From assembly GCA_964017065.1 (NCBI GenBank), contig OZ024788.1, positions 5,764,087 to 5,828,086 of the forward strand: a stretch of 64,000 nucleotides of DNA. The letters are read 5' to 3'. The stretch comes from Haliclona indistincta. Taxonomy: Eukaryota; Porifera; Demospongiae; Haplosclerida; Chalinidae. Positions 45,641 to 56,641 of this stretch are shown piece after piece. The position numbers and the translations under genes are program-made. How positions within the stretch are numbered: position 1 is the stretch's first letter; each line of letters opens with the position of its first letter. Below the pieces are notes generated by a model, which saw only the letters and a program-made list of their open reading frames with translations, ran no database searches and was not told the DNA's origin.

Positions 45641-47100
45641 TAATTTGCTTCAATAGATTGTTCTAATCACATGGCTATTGACCACGCCCACATTGGTAAC
45701 ATCCTACCCTCAAACTAAGGAATAGCTTCGATTCTTTTGCTGCATTACATACACTTATGCACGCACAAAACAAAGCAAAGGCAAAGCAAACACACACGTG
45801 TGCGTATACACACACACACCTGAGCAAACAATGTGGTTCTTTCACTCCAGGTCTGAGACACTTTGCTCCAACGATACTACTACATACTCTCAGAGGTGGT
45901 TACAGAAATCGATCTCTAGTAAATGAGAGTGGTCGAGAAAAGGAATGAGAAATAGAATAGAACACTGTGACTTTCATTGTACTTAAAAGTTTAAGGGACA
46001 TTGTAAATTTGAAAGCAGCTACTGTGTGCTGGTGCTATGCTTAAACCTTCTGGAGTGAACTCACGAAAACAGTAACTGTGCCTCACCAAAGTCTATGAAT
46101 AATGCAAAACGCTGATGCAAAAATACTATTACTTTGTAGGCAAAAATTAATTGCAATAAATTTATTCCCAATCATAGAGATGAAAATTATGATTGGGAAA
46201 CTATAATTTCTATCAAGCCTAGGTCACTAGCTTGTCAGGTGAGTACACTACAGCTGAACCACCAAGGCACACAGCTGCAGTGACTTACATTAAAGTTTCA
46301 CCATCATATTTGAGCTCTAGCTAGATCAAGGGGTACATGGTCGCTCCAATTGGTCCTGTACTCACATCTGTGACCGTGGTCAAGAATTTTGGTCAGCCAA
46401 ATCACAATCGGGCGGCCTTGATCATTTGACCGTACTGATTTTGCTACGTTGAATTTTGCTCACGAGGCAGCCTCTGATAATAATTAGCTAGCGCTGGCAT
46501 GACTGTTGACTTGACCGCTCAAGCATGTCCTTACTTCTGTCTTGACCGCTCAAGCAAGCCATTCTGTCTTGACTGCTTGACCAAATCTATAGCTTAACCG
46601 CAGTTTGCAGATGTGAGTACAGGGCAGATTGGAGTAACCACCTCTTGTAGATCTATTGGGTGGTTTTAAAGCTCGAAATAAAGGAGGAATACACACTCTC
46701 TCTCTCTCTCTCTCTCACCGAAGTCTCACTAGGCGGTTCTACCTCGAGGGTGACGCGTACCTGGTTGATGAGACACAACTCAGAGCCTAGTGCTATGATC
46801 CATGCAGTCACTAGCACACCGGCCGTCAGCATGGACGACAACTCAGCTGTTTTTCCTCTTACACTACAGAATCATACTGCACTGCTAGTCGCCATTTTAT
46901 TTGTGGGTGTCACATGCACAAAGGGTGTGTTCGCTTTGGACCGAGTCCTGGTCCGTTACGTTACGGCGAGTACGTCGCTTATGTCAATTCGATCTTGCAA
47001 CAATAGAAAATTGATTATTGGTTTTTGACACACGATTTTAGTCCTTTTTATTCTTTTTATTAATAGAATATTGACTGATCCAAATGTACACTGACCTTAT

Positions 47101-49938
47101 GGTGCGTGTACTTTGCGTCCAATCGATTTTCAATAATTTGAAGTATTAAAAATTGCGATTTTTGCCCCTTTTTGCTTCTGTTGTAGCGACGAAAACATAA
47201 ATTCTCGCGATGAACTTATTGGAAATTGAATTCAGCTTTTGGGGTGTATAAAGCGGCCAATCTAAATTCAACCAACGGAGGAATTGAAACGATGAAACCG
47301 CTGGAGTAGAATCATTTTTTGATTTTTGAAAATTCAAAATCGATTGTCAAATTCAATTTTCAATTTTTGCTGCACCTGATATTCTTGACTACAGTCATCT
47401 CGCTGTGTGATACGCGATCACTGACTGATCTGACGATGGTATTGTGCTGTGGGCGGAACTAATAGAGGTGCGGTCTCGACAAAATGGCGGCAGCGTTGTG
47501 AAGGCTGCTAGCTCTCAGCTCAAAATCACTCTTGGACAAGCTAAGGTTTTGCTCATGAGGAAATCCGACTGTACACATTATTTTGAAAGATTCCTAATAA
47601 AATTATTAGACAACATTGCCAGGGCCACGCATCTGCATGTGACCTAGCTGTCCCGTCGACGTCATGCCCGCGGGTTGCTCGAGTACACAACGTTCGCATG
47701 TTGGACCAGAGGTTGTCTAGCACCATTAAAATAACGGTGGTAATAAAGTAACTAAACACCTGGCCTGCTGAACTTTAAACTAGCCCCGCCCTCTCATGCA
47801 CAATGTGTGTGGTTTAGTAGGTTATTCAAATGAAAAGGTTATCAAGTTGCATGCATAGTGAACAGTTCAGTTTGATGGGGTATGATGACTGATCATGCAC
47901 TTAGTCTTCTGTTTATAAATCACCCTGCTTAAAAGCAAGATTGTCTCCATTTACGAGCCAATGGAAAATAGAGTCAACAATGGATATCTTCGATGGAAAG
48001 CCCGGTCCCTCATTTCTTGTCGGTCTCCATGAAGTGGATCACTTTCAAAAGGTGTTGGATCACTTAGTCTCCCTCCACTACTTTCATACAATTGTACAGC
48101 TTGGTCTGTCAGTGGTAGGGTGTGATAGCTCTGGCTCCATTATCTTGCTGTCACTGTCTCACATGCGCTACAGAACCAACAGTCTTTATTGTACAGTATC
48201 GATCACAACAGAATCTGTTCATATCCTGGTTACGTATTATGTATAGTGCATGAATTGCTATGGATACATCAGCACTTATTGTCAGTGTTAATTATCGCTA
48301 AGCATTTTGAGGGGTTTCCCCCTTGGATAGACTGCTGATTTCCCAATCAAGTGATAAGAGCTTGTAATACAATACAATGTGGTTCACCAAACATTGATTA
48401 TAATTATAAACTAGAGACCCTTATTTCGAGACACCACACCTAGCTAGCTTATTGATACTAGAGCTCGGAAATTATTCTTACCTGTGTCTTAATTCACTTC
48501 TTTTATTGCGAATTACATCTTTCTAGTCTTGTTTGAACCGACTTCTTCATGACTAAAACCTTGTCGAAGAGCTGAGAGCTAGCAGCCTTCACCTCGGCCT
48601 TCACAACGCTGAAGCCATTTTGTCGAGACCGCACCTCTATTAGTTCCGCCCACAGCACAATAAGGTAACCACGCCTAATTCCGGACGGTTCCTAATTCCG
48701 GACACTCTACTTTTCATGCTGCATTTCTCAAGAACGCGTTGACGTAGTTCAGCCATTTTCACTACGCAAGTAGAGCTATCATAGCAGCATCATCTCACTG
48801 AGTTTTAAGCACTAAACTATTACCAGTGGTGCAGGAATACGGGTAGAACTAGCCCTACTAAATAATTGATCGAAACCGCACCCAACGTGATTTGGTTTCG
48901 TCCACCAAGCTTAGCTACTGTTGCTTCGGCGAGTGATCTTGCACACTGACAGACTTCAATATCACTACATCTAACTTTTTATGATAGCAATGAGCTGCAG
49001 TAAAGTAGTTGAGTCAACTACTGCTGTAAATTTTAGTCAAAATTCAACCTACGTCGATTTCTATCTTATTTTGCACTGCAGTTCTGTTGAATACTCCAAC
49101 TGTAGTTGATGTTACGGTGCTGAGTATGCAGCAGCAAGGTTGTTCGACCACTCACTGGTAATTTCTGTCATGCAAACAGCAGTTACAGGCATTTTACACA
49201 AAAATTTTGTTCCCAGCCTGATTCGGTTGCTCAATAATCTAAAGTCAAGCCTGGATTAGTAGTCTTGGCAACTGCAGTGAGTTGAGTGAGTCTTTTCATC
49301 GCTTAACATCGAAAGTAACAGCTTTGGCAACTTGCACCATGCTTGCAGGGTTGCACAGACCAACCTTTAGAAGTGTCCGGAATTAGGGTCCGCCCCCTAA
49401 AATTGAAGAGTTCCAAAAAGCGGAAAACAAACCTGCCGCTCGTTCACAAATCGAAAAATTACTGCTAGAATTGTACAGTGTCGTCAAGAAGAAGGCCCAA
49501 GGATTCTACTAAAGTGTAACACTTGGAACTTTCGCCCGTAGAAATTACTGAAATTCCGATAATAGCACAACGTGTCCGGAATTAGGCGTGGTTACCTTAC
49601 CATCGTCAGATCAGTCAGTGATCGCGTATCACACAGCGAGATGACTGTAGTCAAGAATATCAGGTGCAGCAAAAATTGAAAATTGAATTTGACAATCGAT
49701 TTTGAATTTTCAAAAATCAAAAAATGATTCTACTCCAGCGGTTTCATCGTTTCAATTCCTCCGTTGGTTGAATTTAGATTGGCCGCTTTATACACCCCAA
49801 AAGCTGAATTCAATTTCCAATAAGTTCATCGCGAGAATTTATGTTTTCGTCGCTACAACAGAAGCAAAAAGGGGCAAAAATCGCAATTTTTAATACTTCA
49901 AATTATTGAAAATCGATTGGACGCAAAGTACACGCACC
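47101..49938. mobile_element. long-TIR transposon III (6-bp TSD CCTTAT)
   Basis: TIRs begin GGTGCGTGTACTTTGCGTCC (same family as I) and run about 400 bp. CCTTAT flanks it at 47095-47100 and 49939-49944. It inserted across the end of element II and that element's target duplication. The centre encodes a homologous remnant at about 47979-48240. The right arm holds the MITE at 48664-49597. Confidence 0.9.
48664..49597. mobile_element. MITE with TA target duplication
   Basis: TIRs AGGTAACCACGCCTAATTCC and the inverse, with TA on both sides (48662-48663, 49598-49599). The empty site is known: the left arm of element III reads, in reverse, CACAATACCATCG without the insertion. TA duplication fits the Tc1/mariner type; no transposase is present. 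Subterminal TCCGGAATTAGG repeats recur internally. Confidence 0.9.
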
Positions 49939-50309
49939 CCTTATACACCCCGAAAGCTGTATTCAATATTCAATAAATTGGAAATTGTTGCAAGCGCGTT
50001 CGTCGCGCGAATTCAACTTTCATCACCGCAGTTTCAAGTAAAAAGGGGCAAAATTTGCCGTTTTTTGAATTCATAATTATTGAAAATCGATTGGACGCAA
50101 AGTGCACGCACCCTGTTGTACCTTTCTGTACAGCAATCACAATGCAGTATATAGTATAATATAGTTATGCAATCAGAAGCCAATCAGTGCTGACCACTAA
50201 TTCAACTGGGCGTGTCTATATTGTTCAGGGCACAGCACGTACTACGAGCGAGATAGCTTGCTTACACAATTTCTTTAGACTTACGATGTAACCTATCAGC
50301 TTCTAGGCA

Positions 50310-50615
50310 GTCAACTGTGGATAGTTTTGTCTACGGAGAACTCCAGATCGCCAGCAACGGCCATCGATCGCGAGGTAAGCAAAGCTATACGCCATAACTC
50401 TAGAACGCAGCTTCATATACAAGTCTGCCGTGCTGTTCTGAAGTAAATGCGAACTCACTAGCTGTAAGGCAGCCAGTAATAGACAATTTTGTCGTTACAT
50501 CAGCAACTAGATCGCCAGCCGGCGATCGCGAGGTAAGCAATCACGCTATAACTCACGAACAGAGCCTTATAACCAAAATCCTTACAATTCATTTTCAAGC
50601 AAATATCGACTTTAG
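50310..50615. repeat. two direct repeats in H1
   Basis: Two units of about 150-180 bp share AGATCGCCAGC, GCGATCGCGAGGTAAGCAA and ATAACTC blocks (about 50345-50400 and 50510-50560). They belong to the H1 body. Confidence 0.65.
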
Positions 50616-50758
50616 GTTGTGTTGCACGTTTCAGCGCTTAGTTTTCAGCGAGCGACGAGAAATCCTGCCGACAGACAGACAGACAGATACACACATACAC
50701 AAACGAACTACTGTATGCCTCGTGGCTCCGCCCACCGAGGCATAATAAATCAGCAAGT

Positions 50759-52003
50759 ATTAGGGAGGCACGGTAGTGCCTCCCTATGTAGGGATGAACG
50801 AGAAAACAAGATGGCGGCTACATACAATGTATTAGCGTTCAAACGCTGATATTTCGCCTGGTGTTGAATTTTATACGTCTTTAGACACTTAGATCTGCTC
50901 TCTGTCGTTGCCCCATCTTACAGTAGCAAGGAGATTGCTCGAAATTGTTACTAAAGTGACGAACCTGGAAACGGTGAAAATCGAGTTTCGTCATCTTCGT
51001 TTTCTTCTTTCTTTCTTTCTTTCTTCTTCTTTCTTTCTTCCACTCGCCTAGCGCCTTTACGCGAGCAGTGCAGAGACCAAAACATCCATGAACAGTCGTG
51101 AAATTCTCCTGGCATGTGCCTTTTGAGCTTTGTTTTTAGCGTAACGGCGATCTAAGTTCCGCGATTTCTCGATCGTGATCCATTGTCAGCTTAGTGTTAG
51201 ACGCCATTATTGTGATTGCGCAATACGCACGTGACCAAGCAATTGGTAGCGCACGTGACCAAGCAGCTAAAGTATCGCTGCGCCGTGTGGATCACTATCA
51301 CGGAGAACACATACCCGGCATTTGTCTGGAGTCTTCGAAGAACGGTAAGCTCGTGTAGGATCGCCATTCTGCACTTGCCAGATAATTATAACCGCCGTGT
51401 AGGGCTACAAACAGGTGTGGGCGGGGCTCGTATGCACTGCATGCATGCGTAGGCGACTAGGCAGACCTGATACGTACAGCTTAACAATTTTAGCTACAAG
51501 TTTAAGAAAACCCATCAACAACAGGAATACTAAACTAATGGTGGAAATAAAGACTTCTCCGTACATGCATGATATTGAACTGCACTTCACTAAAAAGAAA
51601 AAAGGACACAAACAAGAAATTAAAAAGATTTCTATCGAAATCAAAAGGATGTAGTGATGAAGGAATCTACTACTGGTTCACAAAGTAAACCAACAAGGAA
51701 CAAGCATAGAATGGTAACACGATTGACTTGCTAACAGACCATAGATCCCTACATCAGTGGCTGTACATAAGATCAATATTTTGTCACAAGCTGAATTCTA
51801 TTCAAAGTGTCAGTCAACAGTAAATAGCTTAACTAGCTATAGTCTGGCCACAGCAGCCACTGATGTAGGGATCTATGGTCTGTTAGCAAGTCAATCGTGT
51901 TACCATTCTATGCTTGTTCCTTGTTGGTTTACTTTGTGAACCAGTAGTAGATTCCTTCATCACTACATCCTTTTGATTTCGATAGAAATCTTTTTAATTT
52001 CTT
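50759..52003 (+). mobile_element. hairpin/palindrome element, copy B
   Basis: Starts ATTAGGGAGGCACGGTAGTG with CCTCCCT completing the hairpin, then TAGGGATGAACGAGAAAACA and AGATGGCGGCTAC. It ends with the long palindrome (about 51617-52003). The inverse of 30890-32394. It is inserted in alpha4 a few bases from H1, probably at TA. No large protein is encoded. Confidence 0.85.
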
Positions 52004-52414
52004 TATCGGTTTGGGCAACCGGTTATCAAGGCTCCTTTTATTCCTGGAGGCACTGGCCTAATGGTGCAAACGTCAAGTCATATCGACCGATACTATTACG
52101 ACAGCACATTGTATGGTGATTTCTTGCAGCAGCCTAGTCATGATAACAAAGTTGAAGTAAAATTACATAACGTATTTTCACCAACTCGTCTTTCATCCGA
52201 AGTCTATCTTTTTCTTGAATCTGAATGCACAACTGGATATGTCATTATTCAACCATACAAAAGAAGTGACATTCTTGTCTGGCCAGGCTTAGCTAGCATA
52301 CTGGCTGTCACAATGCTGTTTACCCTGAGTACAGGGCATCTAGTCTGTTACAAGATCAAGAGAAAACAGCAGAAACTAGCAATAAGACAGAATCTGGCTG
52401 AAATGAACAACTAA
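52004..52414 (+). pseudogene. alpha4, 3' part
   Basis: Resumes with SVWATGYQGSFYS, aligning with SVLATGYNGSFYS of alpha3. It then has, in another frame, DRYYYDSTLYGDF, KVEVKLHNVFSPTRLSS, segment 2 (DILVWPGLASILAV) and a basic tail ending EMNN. The frame change lies at the same place as in alpha3, so it may predate both or mark a missed feature. It is separated from its 5' part by mobile DNA. Confidence 0.7.
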
Positions 52415-53765
52415 AAGCTAAACCCATTTAATTTTAGAAAATGATTTTGTATTTGATATTTAAATTTACCTAGTGGCATGACCCATGGTGCTCACATTTC
52501 TGCGAGACTACCACATCATAGTGCCGAGAGTATTGCCTGCATGCTAGCTACGTTACAGTTAGTCCTCCGTTCATTCATTGACAGGAGTCAAGGTCATCCC
52601 CTTCTCTAATTGTGTCCTGATTTCAGATGTTAAACATACGAATGCTAATTCAATCGCAGTTTTGGCTGGGTTGTATTTGATGCATCCTGGTTGCTAAGCA
52701 CAAAATTGTATGAGTTGATTAGGACACATCCTGTAGAGTGATATGGTTGCTATGCGTGATGCAGGAAATATCTTGTGGTCGGTGCCTTTCATCACTTGAC
52801 TCTGTTAAATTAGGTCTGCAACCTTTTCCTCATGATAAGCAATAATCATAAGAGACAGAACAATGATATACTATTGATAACCTTGCGGATAATCACACTC
52901 CCGAAGGAATATGGAGATTGTGAATACAAAATAAGAATGAATGACAATAATAATAAGTAAAACCTTACTGAGAGGAAAAGACCTATTCCAACACATCGGA
53001 ATATTGTTGCTCTTGAAGTGTATAATAGAAATACCTCAGAGTGTTTTCTTCTAATTATGTATCCACCAAAACCACCATTCCAATGCATTTACCAACCATA
53101 CTATATAGCCTCTTTTGCTTAGATCATATTATGTGACTCCTCTGGCTATCTTTAACCTAAAGTATAAGAGGTTATGTTCGTAGATGCTAATGCTATTCAC
53201 ACTTGGGGAAATCAAAATCAGCTTTCATTGAAACTATGAAAGCTGATTTGGTTTGACCAGACAAGGTGTATGTCTGAACCAAGTCTGAAGAAAATTTGTT
53301 TGACTAGACTGGGCAAACATGAACATGAGAAGGTGACTATTGGCTCCATCCCATGTTCACTTAAGCTTGCATTGCTCTATGGTCTCTGCCGGCACACTCA
53401 CTTCATGCACCCACTCAGCATAGTTTTTCCATCAGTTAGAAATTATTTCCGGCAGCTTGGCAGCACTAGACATAGACTCTGGCTGCCCTGTTGGCAGTGC
53501 ACAGCTCAATCTCTGCCCGTTTAGCAGGCCCAGTCTTCATGCTAAAGTTAGCCATTCGAGACACTCAATTCTGCCCACTCATTTGGCAGGAACAGTCAAC
53601 CAACAAGGAGACTCAAATTTCCTTATCAGCAAACTCAATTGGCACTCAACTTCTGCTCCTTCGGCAAGATTAGTCTACCCACAAGTGGACTCAAGTTACC
53701 CGATCGGGCAGACTCAATTTTTCTCCCAATCTGCACTCAACTTCTGCCCCTTCAGCAGGAATAGT

Positions 53766-54993
53766 ATTATGCCACGCGGTAGACGTGGCATATTTAGGGT
53801 TGAGCGGAAAACAAGATGGCGGCTACACCTAGGCTAATTATAGTTCACGTATATCTTGGCTGTTGGCGACATCAGGAGTATTTTAAATACCTAGGGGCTA
53901 TCCTAAGAGGTAAGCGCTTACAATGAGTCTACTAATAAAGACTATAAGGCCAGTTGCTATGAGCATGACAAGATGGCGTCTCGCCTGGAGGCACTAAGTA
54001 CGGCACTACCATATCTTCGCCGTACGGGCGTTTCAAGCCAATCTAACGTTCTGAAGCTCCTTGCACGATTTGTGCGATTACAAAGAGACCTTCAGAAGCA
54101 AAAGAAACCAGGTCTAAGGTGGTAAACCAGAGTTCACGTGGTCACCCGTTTGTTCATCTTCTTCTTTCCTATTCTTCAGAGAGTCTAGCACAGTAGTGAG
54201 CGAACCAAACGCAACCAAACCTACACAGAAGCAACGCTACCTATGACCATCAGTGCACCTGATATCTATTTAGGCCTAAAACACTGGGAGAAGCGAGTAT
54301 TTCCAGAAAAACAGCGATTTTTGGTCCATAACAGACTCCATTCCAGCATTCTGTTTGAACTCCGTTACTAGGTTACGCCTACTCGCGCACGCCCGTGTAT
54401 GAAATTATTCTAATACAAGCGCACCTTAGTACAAATTGCTTGGAACGCGAGTGCTGCTGCCACCAGCAGTGTTCACAGCAGACAACGAACATATCTTCAC
54501 TGTTACACTGGATTTGTCTGTTCGGGCTTGTAAGAATGCTATCTTAAGCTTAGCTAATGTTGCATGGTACATGTTGCATGCAGTGCAGAGTCAATCGAGT
54601 GCAGCCTGCTGCCCGGGAACTATTATTACAATTATTACTTTTGAAACTATGTATACACTGTATTAGCATAAGTGCCAACTAAGTCATTAATAAAAAAAGA
54701 AAAGAAACAAGTAATAAAAACATTTTAACCAAAATGGAAGAGATTTAGGGTTGGTACATTTATCGAAAAAGTATGGAAACAAGATTTGAAATGAAAAGGA
54801 TTGTAACAATAGAAGTATAATGCTACCTCCCTAAATTAACTGCTTTCGATAGTTGTGGTTAATTTAATAGGGAGGTAGCATTATACTTCTATTGTTACAA
54901 TCCTTTTCATTTCAAATCTTGTTTCCATACTTTTTTGATAAATGTACCAACCCTAAATCTCTTCCATTTTGGTTAAAATGTTTTTATTACTTG
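53766..54993 (+). mobile_element. hairpin/palindrome element H2
   Basis: Starts ATTATGCCACG-CGGTAG-ACGTGGCATA, then TTAGGGTTGAGCGGAAAACA and AGATGGCGGCTAC, closely parallel to copy B but with a different stem. It ends with a long palindrome (54708-54994) unrelated in sequence to that of A/B. Target TA is duplicated. The empty site is preserved near 29090. Confidence 0.8.
53973..54125 (+). CDS. 50-residue open frame in H2
   Basis: Starts in an AAGATGGCG context (MASRLEALSTALPYLRRTG) and ends LQKQKKPGLRW. Composition suggests two amphipathic basic helices. It is too short to name and may be chance. A second ATGGCGGCT near 53819 opens a frame of about 30 codons with a donor-like GTAAGC. Confidence 0.25.
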   Translation: MASRLEALSTALPYLRRTGVSSQSNVLKLLARFVRLQRDLQKQKKPGLRW

Positions 54994-54994
54994 T
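54708..54994. repeat. long palindrome, arms about 130 bp
   Basis: The left arm ACAAGTAATAAAAACATTTT... and right arm ...TTTTTATTACTTGTA are near-perfect inverses, with a short centre around TAACTGCTTTCGATAGTTGT. It forms the distal end of H2. Confidence 0.9.
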
Positions 54995-55130
54995 AAAAGA
55001 CCAATCTGGTACACTCAACACTCTGCACCAGTATCCACACAGCAGAGAATTATTTTTTACATACCTAGTAGATTCTAGTTACTCGATCGGTAATAATCAC
55101 TCCGTAATCCGTAGGCTGTAAAGCATGGAG

Positions 55131-55831
55131 CACTAATGCATTAAAATTCCATGCATTAAGTCTTTGATCATGCTCCATTGTGTGAATATAAATTATATAC
55201 AAGTGACTTGACACATTAGTGACGCTTTTATACTCATATCTTCCTTGCAACAAGTAATAAAATCTCTATAACCTAGCTGTTGGTATGAGTCATTCATCCG
55301 AGACATAACTATCTGGTGACTATATATATAAGGCTCTATGTTTATTATACAATTCAATTCTCCTCATCTGCTAATAGACTCATTAGCATAGTAAGGACTC
55401 TCTTTCAGAATCTGGGCATGGAACGCAAGTATGATATTCCACTCATCAACTTTTTTCTACTTGAGCTGATATAATTATAGCGACATTTTGTTTGACTGTT
55501 TGTACTACAACTATTGTGTAGCATTGCTAGCAAGAGAACATAATAATAATTATTATATTATTATCTTACAATAATTATTACGTACTCTTGTCTTGGCAAG
55601 AGTCACACCTAAAATTACGAGCCACGCCCAAAATACCACGTGCGAACAACGATTCTACAAACCGAAGTGCGTGCAGTACCAGTAAACAGTCACGGCTTGA
55701 TTTGAAAGCTATGTACACAGTTATAATAATACAGACTGGAATTGTTAGCATAACACAACGAATATGACATGTTGTACCAAGAAACGTCCCACCACATAAA
55801 AATAGTCATAGCAAGCAATCCAGCTCTTTAT
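55131..55831. other. AT-rich intergenic, no gene seen
   Basis: Includes an AT palindrome-like run (about 55540-55580, TAATAATAATTATTATATTA). No supported exon. Confidence 0.5.
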
Positions 55832-56641
55832 TCACGGCTTGTTTGTCCATATTGGTTTAGCCTCGTCTCCAGGCCTGGGGCCGAGGCTACATATTGGTTC
55901 AGCCAATCGCATCTCTACCACTTCGCCCATATAAGAGAGAACCCGCGGCTCGTTGAAGAAAACGCGCCCATCGGTAAACTGCAGGTCTTCCACGCCGTTG
56001 TTCGTCAATAGTTCTTGTAGGGACAATTCGTCAATAACAGTACTCATTGGGCAACAACAACAACAACAGCAGAATATGCCCGTACAAGACTTCACTTTGC
56101 GAGTAATTCTGATTGAGGAATTGCGGGGGAAGCTGACCTGCACGAGCGAGTTCGCTTGGTAGGCGATCGTGCGCGTAGTAATGGTGGCGGTAACCTTGGA
56201 CAAAGGAGGTACTTCCACCTTTGTGGCTGTTCCATATCCTTTATTTGAAAGCTGCAGTTGTACTCCTTCGTAGTAGTTAGCAGTGCCCAGTCTGATTGGA
56301 ATCATCTGGAAGAACTCGGGGCTAATGCTAGCGGATAGGTTGCCGTCGAAAATCCCATATTTGGACTGAGAGAGGCGGTAAATCTTGTCTTGTGATTTAG
56401 CGTGAAGAGTGTTGATCTCCACTTCCTTCGGTTCACTGCCATCATTGTAGACTTCTTTTACTTCTACGTCAATGACATAGCGACCTACTTCAACGGGCTG
56501 ATCGATACGCATAGCAATCAACGATCCACTAGACCAGAAACTGTTAACATCTGCTTCATTGGCGCCCAAGATGGTCCAAGTCTCTGTCCCGAACTTGGTC
56601 CTGGCTGCCTGTAGTATATATTCTGGGCGAACGAGTGACAT
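55832..56641 (-). CDS. unrecognised beta-rich protein, possibly pore-forming-like
   Basis: A single open frame of about 270 residues from the first ATG at 56641; an acceptor-like CTAG just upstream may mark an earlier exon. The sequence is rich in alternating beta-strand patterns, with VEVPPLSKVTATITT followed by a Ser/Thr/Gln-rich stretch, which recalls the transmembrane-hairpin region of aerolysin/ETX-MTX2 families. That resemblance is weak and unaligned. A run of seven Cys near residue 200 comes from a (CAA/CAG)n tract at 56053-56072, an odd and perhaps recent insertion. No signal peptide is evident. Toxic activity is not shown. Confidence 0.5.
   Translation of the reverse strand: MSLVRPEYILQAARTKFGTETWTILGANEADVNSFWSSGSLIAMRIDQPVEVGRYVIDVEVKEVYNDGSEPKEVEINTLHAKSQDKIYRLSQSKYGIFDGNLSASISPEFFQMIPIRLGTANYYEGVQLQLSNKGYGTATKVEVPPLSKVTATITTRTIAYQANSLVQVSFPRNSSIRITRKVKSCTGIFCCCCCCCPMSTVIDELSLQELLTNNGVEDLQFTDGRVFFNEPRVLSYMGEVVEMRLAEPICSLGPRPGDEAKPIWTNKP

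Larger units (their letters stand above)
41148..47096. mobile_element. long-TIR transposon II (6-bp TSD TTATAC)
   Basis: TIRs of about 230 bp begin GGTCAGTGTACATTTGGATC. The target TTATAC is at 41142-41147; its second copy starts at 47097 and is itself split by element III. At 5.9 kb it is the largest element. It carries possible captured exons (41771-42125), an inner inverted repeat and a tandem array, but no recognisable transposase. Confidence 0.85.
39766..50112. mobile_element. long-TIR transposon I (6-bp TSD CTGTTG)
   Basis: TIRs begin GGTGCGTGCACTTTGCGTCC and run for several hundred bp. CTGTTG is duplicated at 39760-39765 and 50113-50118. The right arm is split at 41147 by element II, and its remainder resumes at about 49939. 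Without insertions it is about 1.55 kb. The centre (about 40630-40900) contains MDIFHGELDPSFLAGL, which is also found in element III (MDIFDGKPGPSFLVGL). It is non-autonomous. The superfamily is uncertain. Confidence 0.85.
39527..50746 (-). mobile_element. ATTA-hairpin element H1, carrying nested transposons
   Basis: Read on the minus strand it starts ATTATGCCTCGGTGG, loop GCGGAG, CCACGAGGCATA, then CAGTAG, GTTTG and TGTG/TCTG runs. It ends with GCACCTTCGGTGCCTAG at alpha4. Its own sequence is about 0.9 kb; the rest (39766-50112) is inserted later. Gene sequence on both sides (AACCAAACTAA ... AAATCAGC) matches the uninterrupted alpha3 copy, which fixes the borders to a few bases. Probable TSD TTA. 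Confidence 0.75.
52672..55130. repeat. segmental duplication S2, copy 2 (interrupted)
   Basis: Counterpart of 27936-29340. It is interrupted from about 53766 to 54993 by hairpin element H2; the flanks join to the uninterrupted copy at AGGAATAGT and AGACCAATCTGG. No gene supported. Confidence 0.8.
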
